Positions 1-8,529 of a DNA stretch of 64,000 bases are shown here, one piece after another. Below the pieces are notes generated by a model. That model worked only from the letters and a program-made list of their open reading frames with translations. It did no database searches and had not been told where the DNA came from. Source of the stretch: DASYDU01 sp050248495. GTDB lineage: Bacteria > Planctomycetota > Planctomycetia > Pirellulales > Lacipirellulaceae. The stretch covers positions 56,171 through 120,170 of the forward strand of contig JBFWSG010000013.1 in the NCBI GenBank assembly GCA_050248495.1, given 5' to 3'. Numbering within the stretch: the first letter of the stretch is position 1; the number at the start of each line of letters is the position of its first letter. Both the position numbers and the translations under genes were made by a program.

Positions 1-1
1 A

Positions 2-478
2 TCGAGCGATGCCGCCGGGCAGGCCGACAAATTGCAGCACCTCGTCGATGCGCTCGGGGGCGGCGATCCCGGCAAGGGTCACGAAGTCTTTCTTAGCACG
101 CAGGCGGCCTGCTCCACTTGCCATCGCGTCGGCGCCGAAGGCGGCACGATCGGGCCCAATTTGAGCCAGATCGGCCAGATTCGCACCAAGCGCGATCTCA
201 TCGAAGCCATCGTGTTTCCCAGCGCTTCGTTCGCCCGCGGGTTCGAGCCGTACGTCGTGGTCACGACGGAAGGCAAGGTATTCAACGGCATCATCGGCCG
301 GGAGACCGCCGAGTCGATTTACCTCCGTGGCAGCGACCGCAGCGAGACCCGCGTGGCCCGCGACGAAATCGAGGAAATGGACGCCGGCGCCGCCTCGATC
401 ATGCCGAAGGGACTGGATGAGATTCTCTCGGAATCCCAGCTGCGCGACTTGATCGCGTTCCTGATGTCGCGAAAATAG
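2..478 (+). CDS. C-terminal part of a PVC-type heme c domain protein (5' end off window)
   Basis: The frame is open back to the first base, so this is the tail of a larger gene that begins upstream. A single c-type heme motif, CSTCH, follows the phrase DPGKGHEVFLSTQAACSTCHRVG, and the downstream GPNLSQIG supplies the usual region before the axial ligand. This layout matches the C-terminal heme domain that planctomycetes attach to large periplasmic dehydrogenases or to DUF1549/DUF1553-type proteins. The expected role is electron transfer in the periplasm, with heme attached covalently to the two cysteines. The catalytic part is not in the window, so the substrate cannot be named. The next gene starts 86 bp downstream on the same strand. 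Confidence 0.8.
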   Translation, partial: SSDAAGQADKLQHLVDALGGGDPGKGHEVFLSTQAACSTCHRVGAEGGTIGPNLSQIGQIRTKRDLIEAIVFPSASFARGFEPYVVVTTEGKVFNGIIGRETAESIYLRGSDRSETRVARDEIEEMDAGAASIMPKGLDEILSESQLRDLIAFLMSRK

Positions 479-550
479 TCGGCACGCTCGCCCGACGGGT
501 ACAGCATCGACTCGGCTCTTGATTCCGGCGGCCGATCAACGACTCAACAG

Positions 551-563
551 AGGAGAAACTCGC
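551..563 (+). promoter_or_regulatory. ribosome binding site and spacer for the GTG start at 564
   Basis: AGGAGAAA begins at 551 and is followed by a short spacer to GTG at 564. It decides the start of the isomerase gene against the in-frame ATG at 519, which has no comparable site and would add 15 residues unlike the family. Confidence 0.6.
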
Positions 564-1598
564 GTGACCCAAGAATATCGCTTCTCGTTTGGCCCGTGGA
601 ACTTACACGAAGGTGCCGATCCGTTCGGCCCGCCCGTCCGGCCCACGATCCAATTCGCCGAGAAGCTGCGGGCCTACAAGGAACTGGGCTTCGAAGGAGT
701 TCAATTTCACGACGACGACGCGGCCCCCGGCATCGACGGCCTGTCGGCCGGCGAACTCGAAAAGACCGTGAAGAACTTGAAGAAAGTGCTGGCTGACGAA
801 GGATTGACTCCCGAGTTTGTCGCGCCGCGGCTGTGGGAAGATCCGCGGGGAATCGACGGCGGATACACGGCGAACGACGCGAAGTGCCGCGAGTGGGCGC
901 TCGCCCGTTCGCGCCGCGCCGTCGACGTCGCCAATCTGCTGGGCACGCGGTTGATCGTGCTCTGGCTGGCCCGCGAGGGCACGTACATTCGCGAGTCGAA
1001 AGACGCGATCAAGGCGTATGACCAGATCGTCGCCGCGATCAACCATCTGCTCGAGTACGACCCGAACATTCAAATCCTGATCGAGCCGAAGCCGAACGAG
1101 CCGGTCGACCAGGCCTACGTGCCGACGATTGGCCACGCCTTGGCCGTCGCCGCGCGGACCATCGATCCCAATCGCGTGGGCGGGCTGATCGAGACGGCCC
1201 ACGCCAAGCTGGCCGGCCTCGATCCGTCGGACGAAATGGCCTTCGCGCTGTCGGCCGGCAAGCTTTGGAGTGTGCATCTCAACGATCAGAACGGCTTGAA
1301 GTTCGACGAGGACAAGACCTTCGGGGCGGCCGACCTGCGCGGCGCCTACAACCAGGTTCGCGTGCTCGAACGGGGCGGTTACGCGGCGACCGGCCGCTTT
1401 GTGGGACTCGACGTCAAAGCCATGCGCACGCAAGGCGCCGGTGTTGCCAGCAAGCACCTGTCCAATAGTAAGGCCGTCTTCCTGCGGCTGGTCCACAAGG
1501 TCCGGTCGTTCTCGCCGGAGCGGGAAGCCGAACTGATGCGCTCCCGGAACTACGAGCAACTCGAGTTCGAGATTCTCGATCACTTGATGTCGGCGTGA
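564..1598 (+). CDS. xylose isomerase-like TIM-barrel protein
   Basis: Residues align along most of the actinobacterial class of D-xylose isomerase: FHDDD (the active-site His region), GGYTAND, EPKPNEP (metal Glu and catalytic Lys), the E-x-x-H metal pair in ETAHAKLAG, LNDQNGLKFDED and the late GLDVK Asp. At 344 residues it is shorter than the family (about 390). The GTG at 564 is preferred over the ATG at 519 because AGGAG at 551-555 lies 8 nt before it and similarity starts there. One metal ligand differs: the Asp of the family's HIDLN motif is His238 here (SVHLN). It probably isomerises an aldose and ketose in the cytoplasm, but the changed ligand means xylose itself is an inference. Confidence 0.75.
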   Translation: MTQEYRFSFGPWNLHEGADPFGPPVRPTIQFAEKLRAYKELGFEGVQFHDDDAAPGIDGLSAGELEKTVKNLKKVLADEGLTPEFVAPRLWEDPRGIDGGYTANDAKCREWALARSRRAVDVANLLGTRLIVLWLAREGTYIRESKDAIKAYDQIVAAINHLLEYDPNIQILIEPKPNEPVDQAYVPTIGHALAVAARTIDPNRVGGLIETAHAKLAGLDPSDEMAFALSAGKLWSVHLNDQNGLKFDEDKTFGAADLRGAYNQVRVLERGGYAATGRFVGLDVKAMRTQGAGVASKHLSNSKAVFLRLVHKVRSFSPEREAELMRSRNYEQLEFEILDHLMSA

Positions 1599-1637
1599 GT
1601 TCCTCCACGAACCGACGATTTCCTGGCAGGTCGATCC

Positions 1638-3995
1638 ATGAGCCAATCGTCGCGACGGGAATTCATCCAACAGGCCGGCGCTGGGGCTGCCGGCCTGGCG
1701 GCGCTGCAGTTCGGCAAATTCGCCCCAGCGGAAGAGGTCGTCACAGCAGCCGCCATTCCGCCTCATCGCGAACTTTTTGTGCCGGGAGTTCATGCGTACC
1801 CGATGTGGCCCAGCGTGCGGGTCGGAGGCACGCTCGAGCTCTGCGCTAGCGCCAGCGAACCGTATCAGGTATCGATCTTCCGGTTGGGAACGAATTTGGA
1901 TGGCCCCGCCGGTGACGAGTTGTGCATGGCGTGGGATAAGGCCGCTGCACAACCGCAGCCAATCCATCCGGGATCGTACATCTTCGTCGAACGCGGCTTC
2001 AATTTCGGACGCAACGCATTCTCATTTGAATGCTGGATTCGAATTTGGGACGTGCCGGCCGAACAGGCGATCTTCGCGTTCTCCGGAACCAGGTCCACCG
2101 AGAGTGCCGCGTTGACTGTCGACTCCGAGGGGCGGATCGGATTCGAGCTGGCTCCTGCTGCCAAAGCGGATGCTGCAAATGCGATCGCGTCGCCCGCCGG
2201 CACGCTGCAAGCTCGAAAATGGCAGCATGTGGTGATCACGTGGGATGACGGCCTTGCAAAGCTCTACGTTGACGGCGCGCTTGTCGCAACTGGTCGATTG
2301 TCGGGCGATGTCCGCAACATTCGCGGGCCGCTGCGAATCGGCGGCAGGGAAGTCGGCGGCCGCAGCGATCGATTCCTCGACGCCGACGTGGCGATGCCGG
2401 CAGTCTACAACGAAGCACTCTCCATCGAATCGATCGCCGAACGATTTCGTGAACAAGGATTGCAGCCCGCGGTGGGACCGCACGTCGCAGGCTGTTGGCC
2501 CCTCGACGAAGAACGAGGCGACCAGATTGCCGCCGTTTCGGGGAATGGCCACCACGGCCGCATCATCAATCATGCAACTTGGATGATCGGGGGTCCGAGC
2601 TTTGCCGCCGATGTGCCGCGATTCGGCAACTACGATCCACGGCAAGATGCGAGTCGAGGCCACGGCCTGCGATTGGCCAGTGACGATTTATACGATTGCC
2701 GTTGGAAAGTGACCCATCGGTGGCAGGTGCCGCGCGACACGGAGCCCGGTCTGTATGTGGCCCGCTTCGAGTTTTCACTCGACGGCACGCGTCGCACTTA
2801 CCATTGCACGTTTATCGTTCGCCGCGCGGTCGACCAGCCGCCGGCCCGCATCGCCCTCATCGCCGCCAGCACCACCTGGCGAGCCTACAACGGCACTCCC
2901 TTCGCTCTCACTCCGCCGCAGCTCAAACAAGTCTGGGACACGAGTGGCCTCACCGCTGAGGATCATGGTCTGCCTGCATTCTGCCTCTATCGTCGCCATG
3001 CGGCGGGGCAGGGCAGTTATCAGGTCGGACTCCGCATGCCGTGGCCGGCCGCGGGGCCCTATGTACTGTACAGTGAGACGACGGACTACAGCCACCTGAT
3101 GCGGGCGGACCGCTTCATCCAGGTTTGGCTCGAAGAACAAGGTTTCGATTGTGACATCATCAGTGGCGAAGACCTGCATCGTGATCCCGCCTTATTGCGC
3201 AAGTATCAAGTCGCGTTCATTTCTGGCCACAACGAGTATTGGTCCTGGCCCATGTACCGGGGCGTCGAATCGTTCCTTGCCGGAGGCGGCAATCTCCTCG
3301 TGCTCAGCGGCAACACGATGGGCTGGCGGGTGAGCTTCAACGAGGACTGCAGCATCATGGAGTGCCGCAAAGCGGATGGCGGCGGCAGCCAGGTCGACGA
3401 TGGACGCCGCGGCGAGATTTGGCATAGCGACGATGGCCTCCGTGGCGGACACCAGCGCGAGTGTGGCATGCCCGGGTACCGACTTGTCGGCGTCGACATC
3501 ATCGGTTGGAATCACCCCAGCAATCCGAAGAATCTCGGACCTTATTTAGTGGAGGACGACCAGCATTTTCTGTTCACGACGCCGGAAGAGACGGGGCTGC
3601 GAAATGGCGATCGCTTCGGCTGGGGTGGCGAGGGCAAACTGCCCATGGCGAACATCCACGAAATGGACATTCGACCGTCGACTTTTGCCGCGCTCCAACA
3701 AGAGCCGACGCCCAGCGGCGCGGCCGTGCCCGACGACCCGCGTGGGATGGTTCGCATCGCCAATGGGATCGTACCCTGGAAAGAAGGGGGCAGCCCTGCC
3801 GATTACTTCGGCCGAACGATCGTGCCGGCCACCGATCAGGGAGGTGAAATGATCTACTGGGAGCGGGCCGATGGCGGGCGAGTGTTCAACGCCTCCGCGA
3901 TCGGGTCCGGATGGGTGCTACACGCCGATCCCCGCTGGGCGGCGCTCGTCCGCAACGTGCTGCACCACTTCGGCGTGCCGCGACCCGTGGGCTGA
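1638..3995 (+). CDS. TAT-exported N,N-dimethylformamidase beta subunit-like protein with LamG domain
   Basis: The N-terminus SRREFIQQAGAGAAGLAAL is a twin-arginine signal ending near residue 35. Residues about 110-230 form a LamG/concanavalin-like domain (AFSFECWIRIW, WQHVVITWDDG, KLYVDGALVATG). From about residue 400 to the end it matches the C-terminal domain of the large subunit of dimethylformamidase: LMRADRFIQVWLEEQGFDCD, FISGHNEYWSWPMYRGVESF, GGGNLLVLSGNTMGWRV. In the known enzyme this part forms the mononuclear iron amidohydrolase site, and a LamG-like fold is also present. Whether this one hydrolyses formamides is not known; planctomycete members are uncharacterised. Its last 78 bp overlap the 3' end of convergent purU. 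Confidence 0.75.
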   Translation: MSQSSRREFIQQAGAGAAGLAALQFGKFAPAEEVVTAAAIPPHRELFVPGVHAYPMWPSVRVGGTLELCASASEPYQVSIFRLGTNLDGPAGDELCMAWDKAAAQPQPIHPGSYIFVERGFNFGRNAFSFECWIRIWDVPAEQAIFAFSGTRSTESAALTVDSEGRIGFELAPAAKADAANAIASPAGTLQARKWQHVVITWDDGLAKLYVDGALVATGRLSGDVRNIRGPLRIGGREVGGRSDRFLDADVAMPAVYNEALSIESIAERFREQGLQPAVGPHVAGCWPLDEERGDQIAAVSGNGHHGRIINHATWMIGGPSFAADVPRFGNYDPRQDASRGHGLRLASDDLYDCRWKVTHRWQVPRDTEPGLYVARFEFSLDGTRRTYHCTFIVRRAVDQPPARIALIAASTTWRAYNGTPFALTPPQLKQVWDTSGLTAEDHGLPAFCLYRRHAAGQGSYQVGLRMPWPAAGPYVLYSETTDYSHLMRADRFIQVWLEEQGFDCDIISGEDLHRDPALLRKYQVAFISGHNEYWSWPMYRGVESFLAGGGNLLVLSGNTMGWRVSFNEDCSIMECRKADGGGSQVDDGRRGEIWHSDDGLRGGHQRECGMPGYRLVGVDIIGWNHPSNPKNLGPYLVEDDQHFLFTTPEETGLRNGDRFGWGGEGKLPMANIHEMDIRPSTFAALQQEPTPSGAAVPDDPRGMVRIANGIVPWKEGGSPADYFGRTIVPATDQGGEMIYWERADGGRVFNASAIGSGWVLHADPRWAALVRNVLHHFGVPRPVG

Positions 3996-4892
3996 GGCAG
4001 TGGTTCGCAGCTCGGCGGCGGCGCCGCTGCTGGTCCGCCCGGTCCAAGCGACGACGCGGTTGAAGTGCAGGCGGACCTCGTCGGCCGTGGCCCGGCGAAC
4101 GCCTTCCACCAGGCACGCGGGCTCATTCTCCTGCTGACCGCGGCGCATGATCTCCTCGAGCGATGTCCCCGGTGGGACCGAAAAAGTGGCCTGGTTGATG
4201 ATCTGATTGCCGGCGTCCAGTTCCGGAACGATGAAGTGGCAGGTTGCCCCGAACGTCAGCATTCGATTGGCGTGTGCGTCTTGATAGGGGTTCATTCCCG
4301 GAAAGCTCGGCAGCAGTCCGTGGTGCAGGTTGATGATGCGACCACCCGCATACTTCCAGCAGCTCTTGGCGGGCAGCACGCGCATGTAGCGGGCCAGCAC
4401 GATAAAGTCCACCGCGTGTTCATCGCACAGCTCAATCATTCGGTCGTCGTCGGGGGCCCCCTTTTCGTCGCCGATGTTTGACCAGGGAACTCCAAACTCT
4501 TCTGATAAGTGGCGGCAATTGTCGCGGTTGGCAATCAAGAGCTCGACCTGGGCGTTCACCGTGTCCGCCTGGATGGACTGCAACAGCGCCCGCGCAGTCT
4601 CCGGCCGATAGGTGACGCAGATCGCCAGCCGCGGTTTGCGACCGATAATGTCCGGACTCCACGTACGAATTGACAGCCCCGTCTTCTGTGCCACGGATTG
4701 CAGCTCGTCGCGTAGCGTGGCCACATGTTGCGGCGAAATATCGACTCGCGTCAGCATCGAAAAGACCGACTGCTCGTCGTGGTCATACATCTGAATCTCG
4801 GCGATGTTGGCACCCAATCGCGTCACCGAATGAACGATCGGATCAGCCAGCCCGCGATTGTCGGGCCCCACGGCGGTGATTACTAGTTGCAT
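3918..4892 (-). CDS. purU: formyltetrahydrofolate deformylase
   Basis: An N-terminal ACT domain (VITAVGPDNRGLADPIVHSV, residues 3-50) precedes a formyl-transferase domain with RPRLAICVTY-like strand, LARYMRVL, IINLHHGLLPSFPG (Asn188, His190/191) and the catalytic Asp226 in VPELDAGNQI. It hydrolyses 10-formyl-THF to THF and formate, balancing one-carbon units for purine synthesis; it is cytoplasmic. Family members end near residue 285-290, but this frame runs to 324. The extra 34 residues are of low-complexity character and read antisense through the end of the convergent dimethylformamidase-like gene, suggesting loss of an earlier stop. The ACT domain starts directly at the chosen ATG. Confidence 0.93.
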   Translation of the reverse strand: MQLVITAVGPDNRGLADPIVHSVTRLGANIAEIQMYDHDEQSVFSMLTRVDISPQHVATLRDELQSVAQKTGLSIRTWSPDIIGRKPRLAICVTYRPETARALLQSIQADTVNAQVELLIANRDNCRHLSEEFGVPWSNIGDEKGAPDDDRMIELCDEHAVDFIVLARYMRVLPAKSCWKYAGGRIINLHHGLLPSFPGMNPYQDAHANRMLTFGATCHFIVPELDAGNQIINQATFSVPPGTSLEEIMRRGQQENEPACLVEGVRRATADEVRLHFNRVVAWTGRTSSGAAAELRTTASAHGSRHAEVVQHVADERRPAGIGV

Positions 4893-5149
4893 GGGAATAT
4901 CTGATGACTTGCATTTTCGCTTGATCTTGGAGCCAAACTACGCAACGCTTGCTCCTTGCCTCCATTCTTTAATCCACAGCGCAGGGCTGCCATTCGGAAG
5001 CATGCACCGCCGGATTCGTATCTGTATCGAGCAGCGCGATTGGCGCCTACGCGCAGTTTCTAGGCACGCGCGGTGGCTGGCCGCGGATCCCACACGCGCA
5101 CTTCTTTCGCTTCGCTGGCAATAATCAACGACCACCAATCGGGGCGGAG
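4893..5149. other. intergenic, no gene recognised
   Basis: This stretch upstream of purU should hold its promoter on the minus strand, but I see no convincing -35/-10 pair. The open frames here lack coding character or recognisable similarity. The minus-strand frame that leaves the TPR remnant at 5150 continues without stops for a few dozen codons, but those residues no longer look like a TPR. Confidence 0.4.
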
Positions 5150-5490
5150 AGCATCGAAAAGAGTGTTTTGAAATTGCCTGAATGAGGAGAAACATCGGCG
5201 AGTCCCGGCGACAATTCCCAATTGCTGATACCTGTCCGCTACACCGATTTAGACGTGTAGCTTATCCTTGATGTGAATCGATTTCCGCAATCACTTCTCC
5301 GCAGCGTCGAGGTCTCCTTTCTGTTTTGCGACCAACACCAAGACTTGATATGCGCTTGATACTTCATTTTCACCTGCCTGTTCTTAGAGCTTGACCGCCT
5401 TCAGGCAACGCTCCTGGGCACAATCAAGTTCCACTCGTTTCGCTGCGTCAACTGCCTGTTTGCAGTAGTCTGAAGCTAGAGCCAGTTACA
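5150..5490 (-). pseudogene. decayed tetratricopeptide-repeat gene
   Basis: Translating the minus strand from about 5490 down gives one continuous frame broken by three in-frame stops. Pieces read AVDAAKRVELDCAQERCLKA, then stop, EQAGENEVSSAYQVLVLVAK followed by QKGDLDAAEK, stop, LRKSIHIKDKL, stop, then ADRYQQLGIVA. The order GDLDAAEK-x-LRKSxxIKDKL-x-n-ADxYxQLGxVA is the typical 40-residue TPR of the tandem, kinesin-light-chain-like kind. There is no start codon and no intact domain, so it is a fossil. Its upstream edge abuts the left arm of the inverted repeat at 5476-5579, which may mark the event that cut it. Confidence 0.55.
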
Positions 5491-5579
5491 GAACCGGTGT
5501 GCCGCTCATGAATACAGTGAATTCGCCGGAAGACTTGCTTGCGTTGCAGTCGCGAGCGGGGTTCTGTAACTGGTTCTAG
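5476..5579. repeat. 104-bp element with 20-bp inverted ends
   Basis: The left arm at 5476-5495 (CTAGAGCCAGTTACAGAACC) and the right arm at 5560-5579 (GGTTCTGTAACTGGTTCTAG) are reverse complements with one mismatch. They enclose 64 bp that do not pair. There is no T-run after the right arm, so a terminator is unlikely. It resembles a very small non-autonomous mobile element or an intergenic palindromic repeat. Confidence 0.6.
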
Positions 5580-5705
5580 AGAAAATCTGATGTTCGATTC
5601 CGTGACATCGCTCATGGCTCTTTTTGGAACGGATGATTTTTGGCTGATAAGTGTGATGATTGGTCGACGACTTTGAACCAGTGAGGCACGTCGGCGTTTG
5701 GATTG

Positions 5706-6923
5706 TCAACTTGAAAGGCGAATTCTCGCGCCAAAACAAATGCAAATGAAGGCATACAGAATGGCGAGGGACCCGGGCTCGGGCACCGTCACAAGCATTG
5801 CGGCGAAGGAACCCGCGCCGTTGGCCTCCTCGAAGGCGGCCTTAAAGATGACGAAGTCGGCGTGATCGTTGCGGAAGTCGCCGTTGATGTCGCCCAGGGC
5901 GTAGGCTTGCGCCGCTGTCAGGCCAGTCATATCCACATGTTGGCCGCCACGGAACCGGGTCCAATCGTTGACGTTGACGGCACAGTCGCCGTTGATGTCT
6001 CCCTGCACGAAGCAGCCGGAAACGTCGAACTCGACGACCACCGCGCGATGGTCGGATGGATAAGGTTGAATGGCGATGTCGGTACTGCCATCGTTGGCAT
6101 TGTAGCCAAGAGTTTGGGCAAGCGATGGTGTGACGCCATTTCCGGCGTAATAAACGAAGTCAATTCGGTCAAAGACTTCGTCGTCCGGGACATTCGGCGC
6201 AGGGTAGCCTGGCGTCCAAGTGAACGCCGGATCGGCGACCTCATCCGGCCGCAATTCACGAAAGGCGTCAGTCAAGCCGGCGTTGACGACCGCACTCGAA
6301 GCGGGCCAATCGACTTGCATTCCAAAATGCATTCCCGCGGCCGCCGCTTCCGACGTCCAGTCGAGATGCGAGGGTTCATTGAAGTCACCGGTAAGAAAGA
6401 CCGGAACGCCGGTTGCCAGCGCACTCGACATGTTGTCCACGAGTGCCGTCGTTGCGGCACCGCGTGTCGCTTGAGCTGCCGCGATTGCCTGGGCCTCGGT
6501 CGTGATCAAACCGTCCCGTATGTCGTACGGCTGGTAAGGGTAGGCTGCCAAATGGACGTCGAACACAAACGCCTCCTGCAGCGGCGCTAGCTGCACCTTC
6601 ACGCCGTAGGTGAGCGTCTGCACGATCGGAAAGCGACTTATGATTGCGGTGCTGCCGCCGAGGCTCTGATAGTGGTACCCCAGCGCGCTGGCGATCGCCT
6701 GGCCATTGGAACCGCGTTCCTGGATGCCGATAATGTCCGCCTGGGCCGTTTGAATCACGCCCACCGTGCGCGACAACGGTCCGGCGTTGGCGCCGCCCAA
6801 CCAGATGTTGTACGACATCACTCGCAGCGACGTGGTCGTCTGGGCCCCAGCGATTGTCCCGGGTCCCGCAGTCAGCCACAGGCACGAAACGAACATGACG
6901 CTGTTGAAAACACGATGGATCAT
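5706..6923 (-). CDS. exported endonuclease/exonuclease/phosphatase-fold protein with dockerin-like repeat and PEP-CTERM tail
   Basis: From the ATG at 6923 the 405-residue protein has a signal peptide (FNSVMFVSCLWLTAGPGTIAGA) and then an EEP domain with the expected landmarks: VMSYNIWLGG, GIQERG, FLTGDFNEPSH, FDRIDFVYY and PSDHRAVVVEF. It probably cleaves phosphodiester or phosphomonoester bonds outside the cytoplasm. Next come two calcium-binding dockerin-type loops (DINGDCAVNVNDW, DINGDFRNDHADF), then VPEP, a hydrophobic helix and a short basic end, the exosortase sorting signal. The longer frame to 7193 is ignored because the start overlaps the stop of the upstream sulfotransferase (ATGATGA arrangement), which implies translational coupling. 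Confidence 0.85.
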   Translation of the reverse strand: MIHRVFNSVMFVSCLWLTAGPGTIAGAQTTTSLRVMSYNIWLGGANAGPLSRTVGVIQTAQADIIGIQERGSNGQAIASALGYHYQSLGGSTAIISRFPIVQTLTYGVKVQLAPLQEAFVFDVHLAAYPYQPYDIRDGLITTEAQAIAAAQATRGAATTALVDNMSSALATGVPVFLTGDFNEPSHLDWTSEAAAAGMHFGMQVDWPASSAVVNAGLTDAFRELRPDEVADPAFTWTPGYPAPNVPDDEVFDRIDFVYYAGNGVTPSLAQTLGYNANDGSTDIAIQPYPSDHRAVVVEFDVSGCFVQGDINGDCAVNVNDWTRFRGGQHVDMTGLTAAQAYALGDINGDFRNDHADFVIFKAAFEEANGAGSFAAMLVTVPEPGSLAILYAFICICFGARIRLSS

Positions 6924-8509
6924 CATTCGTATCCAAACTCGCGCACAAAAGGTTCGAGGATCGTGAATGCCGGTTCGAGCAATTGCTCGTAATTTCGCCA
7001 GCGGCCGATGGCTCGCGTGTAGATCGGTTGGGCCACGGCTTCGTAGCTGGGGCTTGTGACCTGTTTGACGGCGTTTAGACGCTGCCGGTAGCCGAGAACC
7101 TGCTCGTCCCACGGCAAGCCGAGCGTCTCGAGCGCCCTTCGGGCCTGCGACTCGGCATCGCGGACGGTATCCTCGTAGCGCACTTCGCACCATGGCACTT
7201 CGATCGATTGGCGAAACTTCAGCCAGGCGCTCATGTCGAGAGCATATCGATTGGCAGTACGTGCGATATCAAGGAAGCGCACGCTCACGCTATTGATCGG
7301 CAGATAGCGCAAGTAACAGCTCAGCACCACGTCGCGCGGATCGCGCAGCGCGACAATCAAGCGAGTCTCGGGGAACACGCGCAGCATCAAGGGAATCGTG
7401 AGGTTGTAAGCAGGGTTCTTATCCAAGTGCATCCGCTCGCCAATTGACTCACCAAGCAGATACTCCATGCCGGCGAAATACCGCTCACGCCCCACGCGGA
7501 TTTCGTCGACGCTCAACCGATCGATCAATTCCCGCAACGGCGAGTTTCCCCGTCTGTACGTGACGGAATGAAACAGCTCGCGACCGACGAAATCGCGCTC
7601 TTCCGAACTAACCAGTTCCGGATGTGCATCGAGCAGTTGCTCCAGGAGCGTCGTGCCGGACCGCGGAAAGCCCGTGAGCAAAGCCGTGCGTCGCGGCGGA
7701 AGCGACACGGCCTCCTCCCGCCAGCGACGGAAATCGTCGCGCGTGATTGCATCAATCAGCTCGCGCATTTGTTCGTGAACTCGGTCGGACGCCTTGAGGC
7801 AAGGACCCTCGCTTAAGCGCTGCGACTGCTTGCAGCGGCCAATCGCTTCGATCGCGCCGCCATAGTCTCCCTGGCTATCGCGCATCAGCGCGAGCTCACT
7901 CCAAGCCTGACAAGTCCAATCGGAATCTTGAGGAGCACTCTGGGTGACAGACAGGAGTGTCGCTTCTGCGTCCGCCAACCGTTTCTGACGCCGCTGAATG
8001 CGTCCTCGGACCAGCGACACAATCGGCAGATTGTATCCCGATCTCACGGTGCGTTCGATCAACTCTTCCGCCTCGTCGAGGCGGTGGGCCCGCTCGTACA
8101 ATGACGCCAATTCCATCCAGGTCGGCGGCCCAGCGCCGGGCAGGGCGGCAGCCCATTTGTAGCTGGCAATTGCTCGCTCCGGCAGTTTCAACAGACCGAA
8201 TGTCTCACCGATGTAGTGGTGCACCCCCGGATGACGGGGCGCTCGCCGCGTGAGCTTGTCGTGAATCCGCTCCATCCGCTCGAAGTCGCACTTTTCAGAG
8301 TAGGCGCGGGCGGCGAGCACATAGTTGCGAACATTATTGGGGTCTTGCCGAATCGACTCTTCAAAGAGTTCGAGCGCGTCCGCATGCCGATCCTCTTTCC
8401 AGAACGACAGGGCCGCCTGCAGTCGACGCGTCGGTTTGTCGACCATCGGTCCGGGCGCAGCAACCCGCGCCGACCGAGAGTCTCGCAGATTCCGCCGATG
8501 TTTCGACAT
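6923..8509 (-). CDS. TPR-sulfotransferase (copy 2)
   Basis: The 528-residue protein begins at MSKHRRN, 21 bp after the upstream gene's stop. Its first 240 residues are TPR helices (AALSFWKEDRHADALELFEE, EKCDFERMERIHDKLTRRAP, YERAHRLDEAEELIERT). The C-terminal half is a PAPS-dependent sulfotransferase domain: 5'-phosphosulfate loop GFPRSGTTLLEQLL and 3'-phosphate motif VALRDPRDVVLSCY, then WRNYEQLLEP near the end. It would transfer sulfate from PAPS to a glycan or protein; the TPR part probably binds the acceptor or a partner. Its closest relative in the window is the adjacent gene at 8530-10182, with the same domain order and length, so the pair is a tandem duplication. Confidence 0.88.
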   Translation of the reverse strand: MSKHRRNLRDSRSARVAAPGPMVDKPTRRLQAALSFWKEDRHADALELFEESIRQDPNNVRNYVLAARAYSEKCDFERMERIHDKLTRRAPRHPGVHHYIGETFGLLKLPERAIASYKWAAALPGAGPPTWMELASLYERAHRLDEAEELIERTVRSGYNLPIVSLVRGRIQRRQKRLADAEATLLSVTQSAPQDSDWTCQAWSELALMRDSQGDYGGAIEAIGRCKQSQRLSEGPCLKASDRVHEQMRELIDAITRDDFRRWREEAVSLPPRRTALLTGFPRSGTTLLEQLLDAHPELVSSEERDFVGRELFHSVTYRRGNSPLRELIDRLSVDEIRVGRERYFAGMEYLLGESIGERMHLDKNPAYNLTIPLMLRVFPETRLIVALRDPRDVVLSCYLRYLPINSVSVRFLDIARTANRYALDMSAWLKFRQSIEVPWCEVRYEDTVRDAESQARRALETLGLPWDEQVLGYRQRLNAVKQVTSPSYEAVAQPIYTRAIGRWRNYEQLLEPAFTILEPFVREFGYE

Positions 8510-8529
8510 GGAAAAGGCCCCGCCAACTT

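Noticed and set aside
603..1967. 454-codon minus-strand open frame over the isomerase
   Set aside because: It lies wholly antisense to the recognised isomerase gene and the next gene's start, has no similarity I can see, and is typical of high-GC antisense frames.
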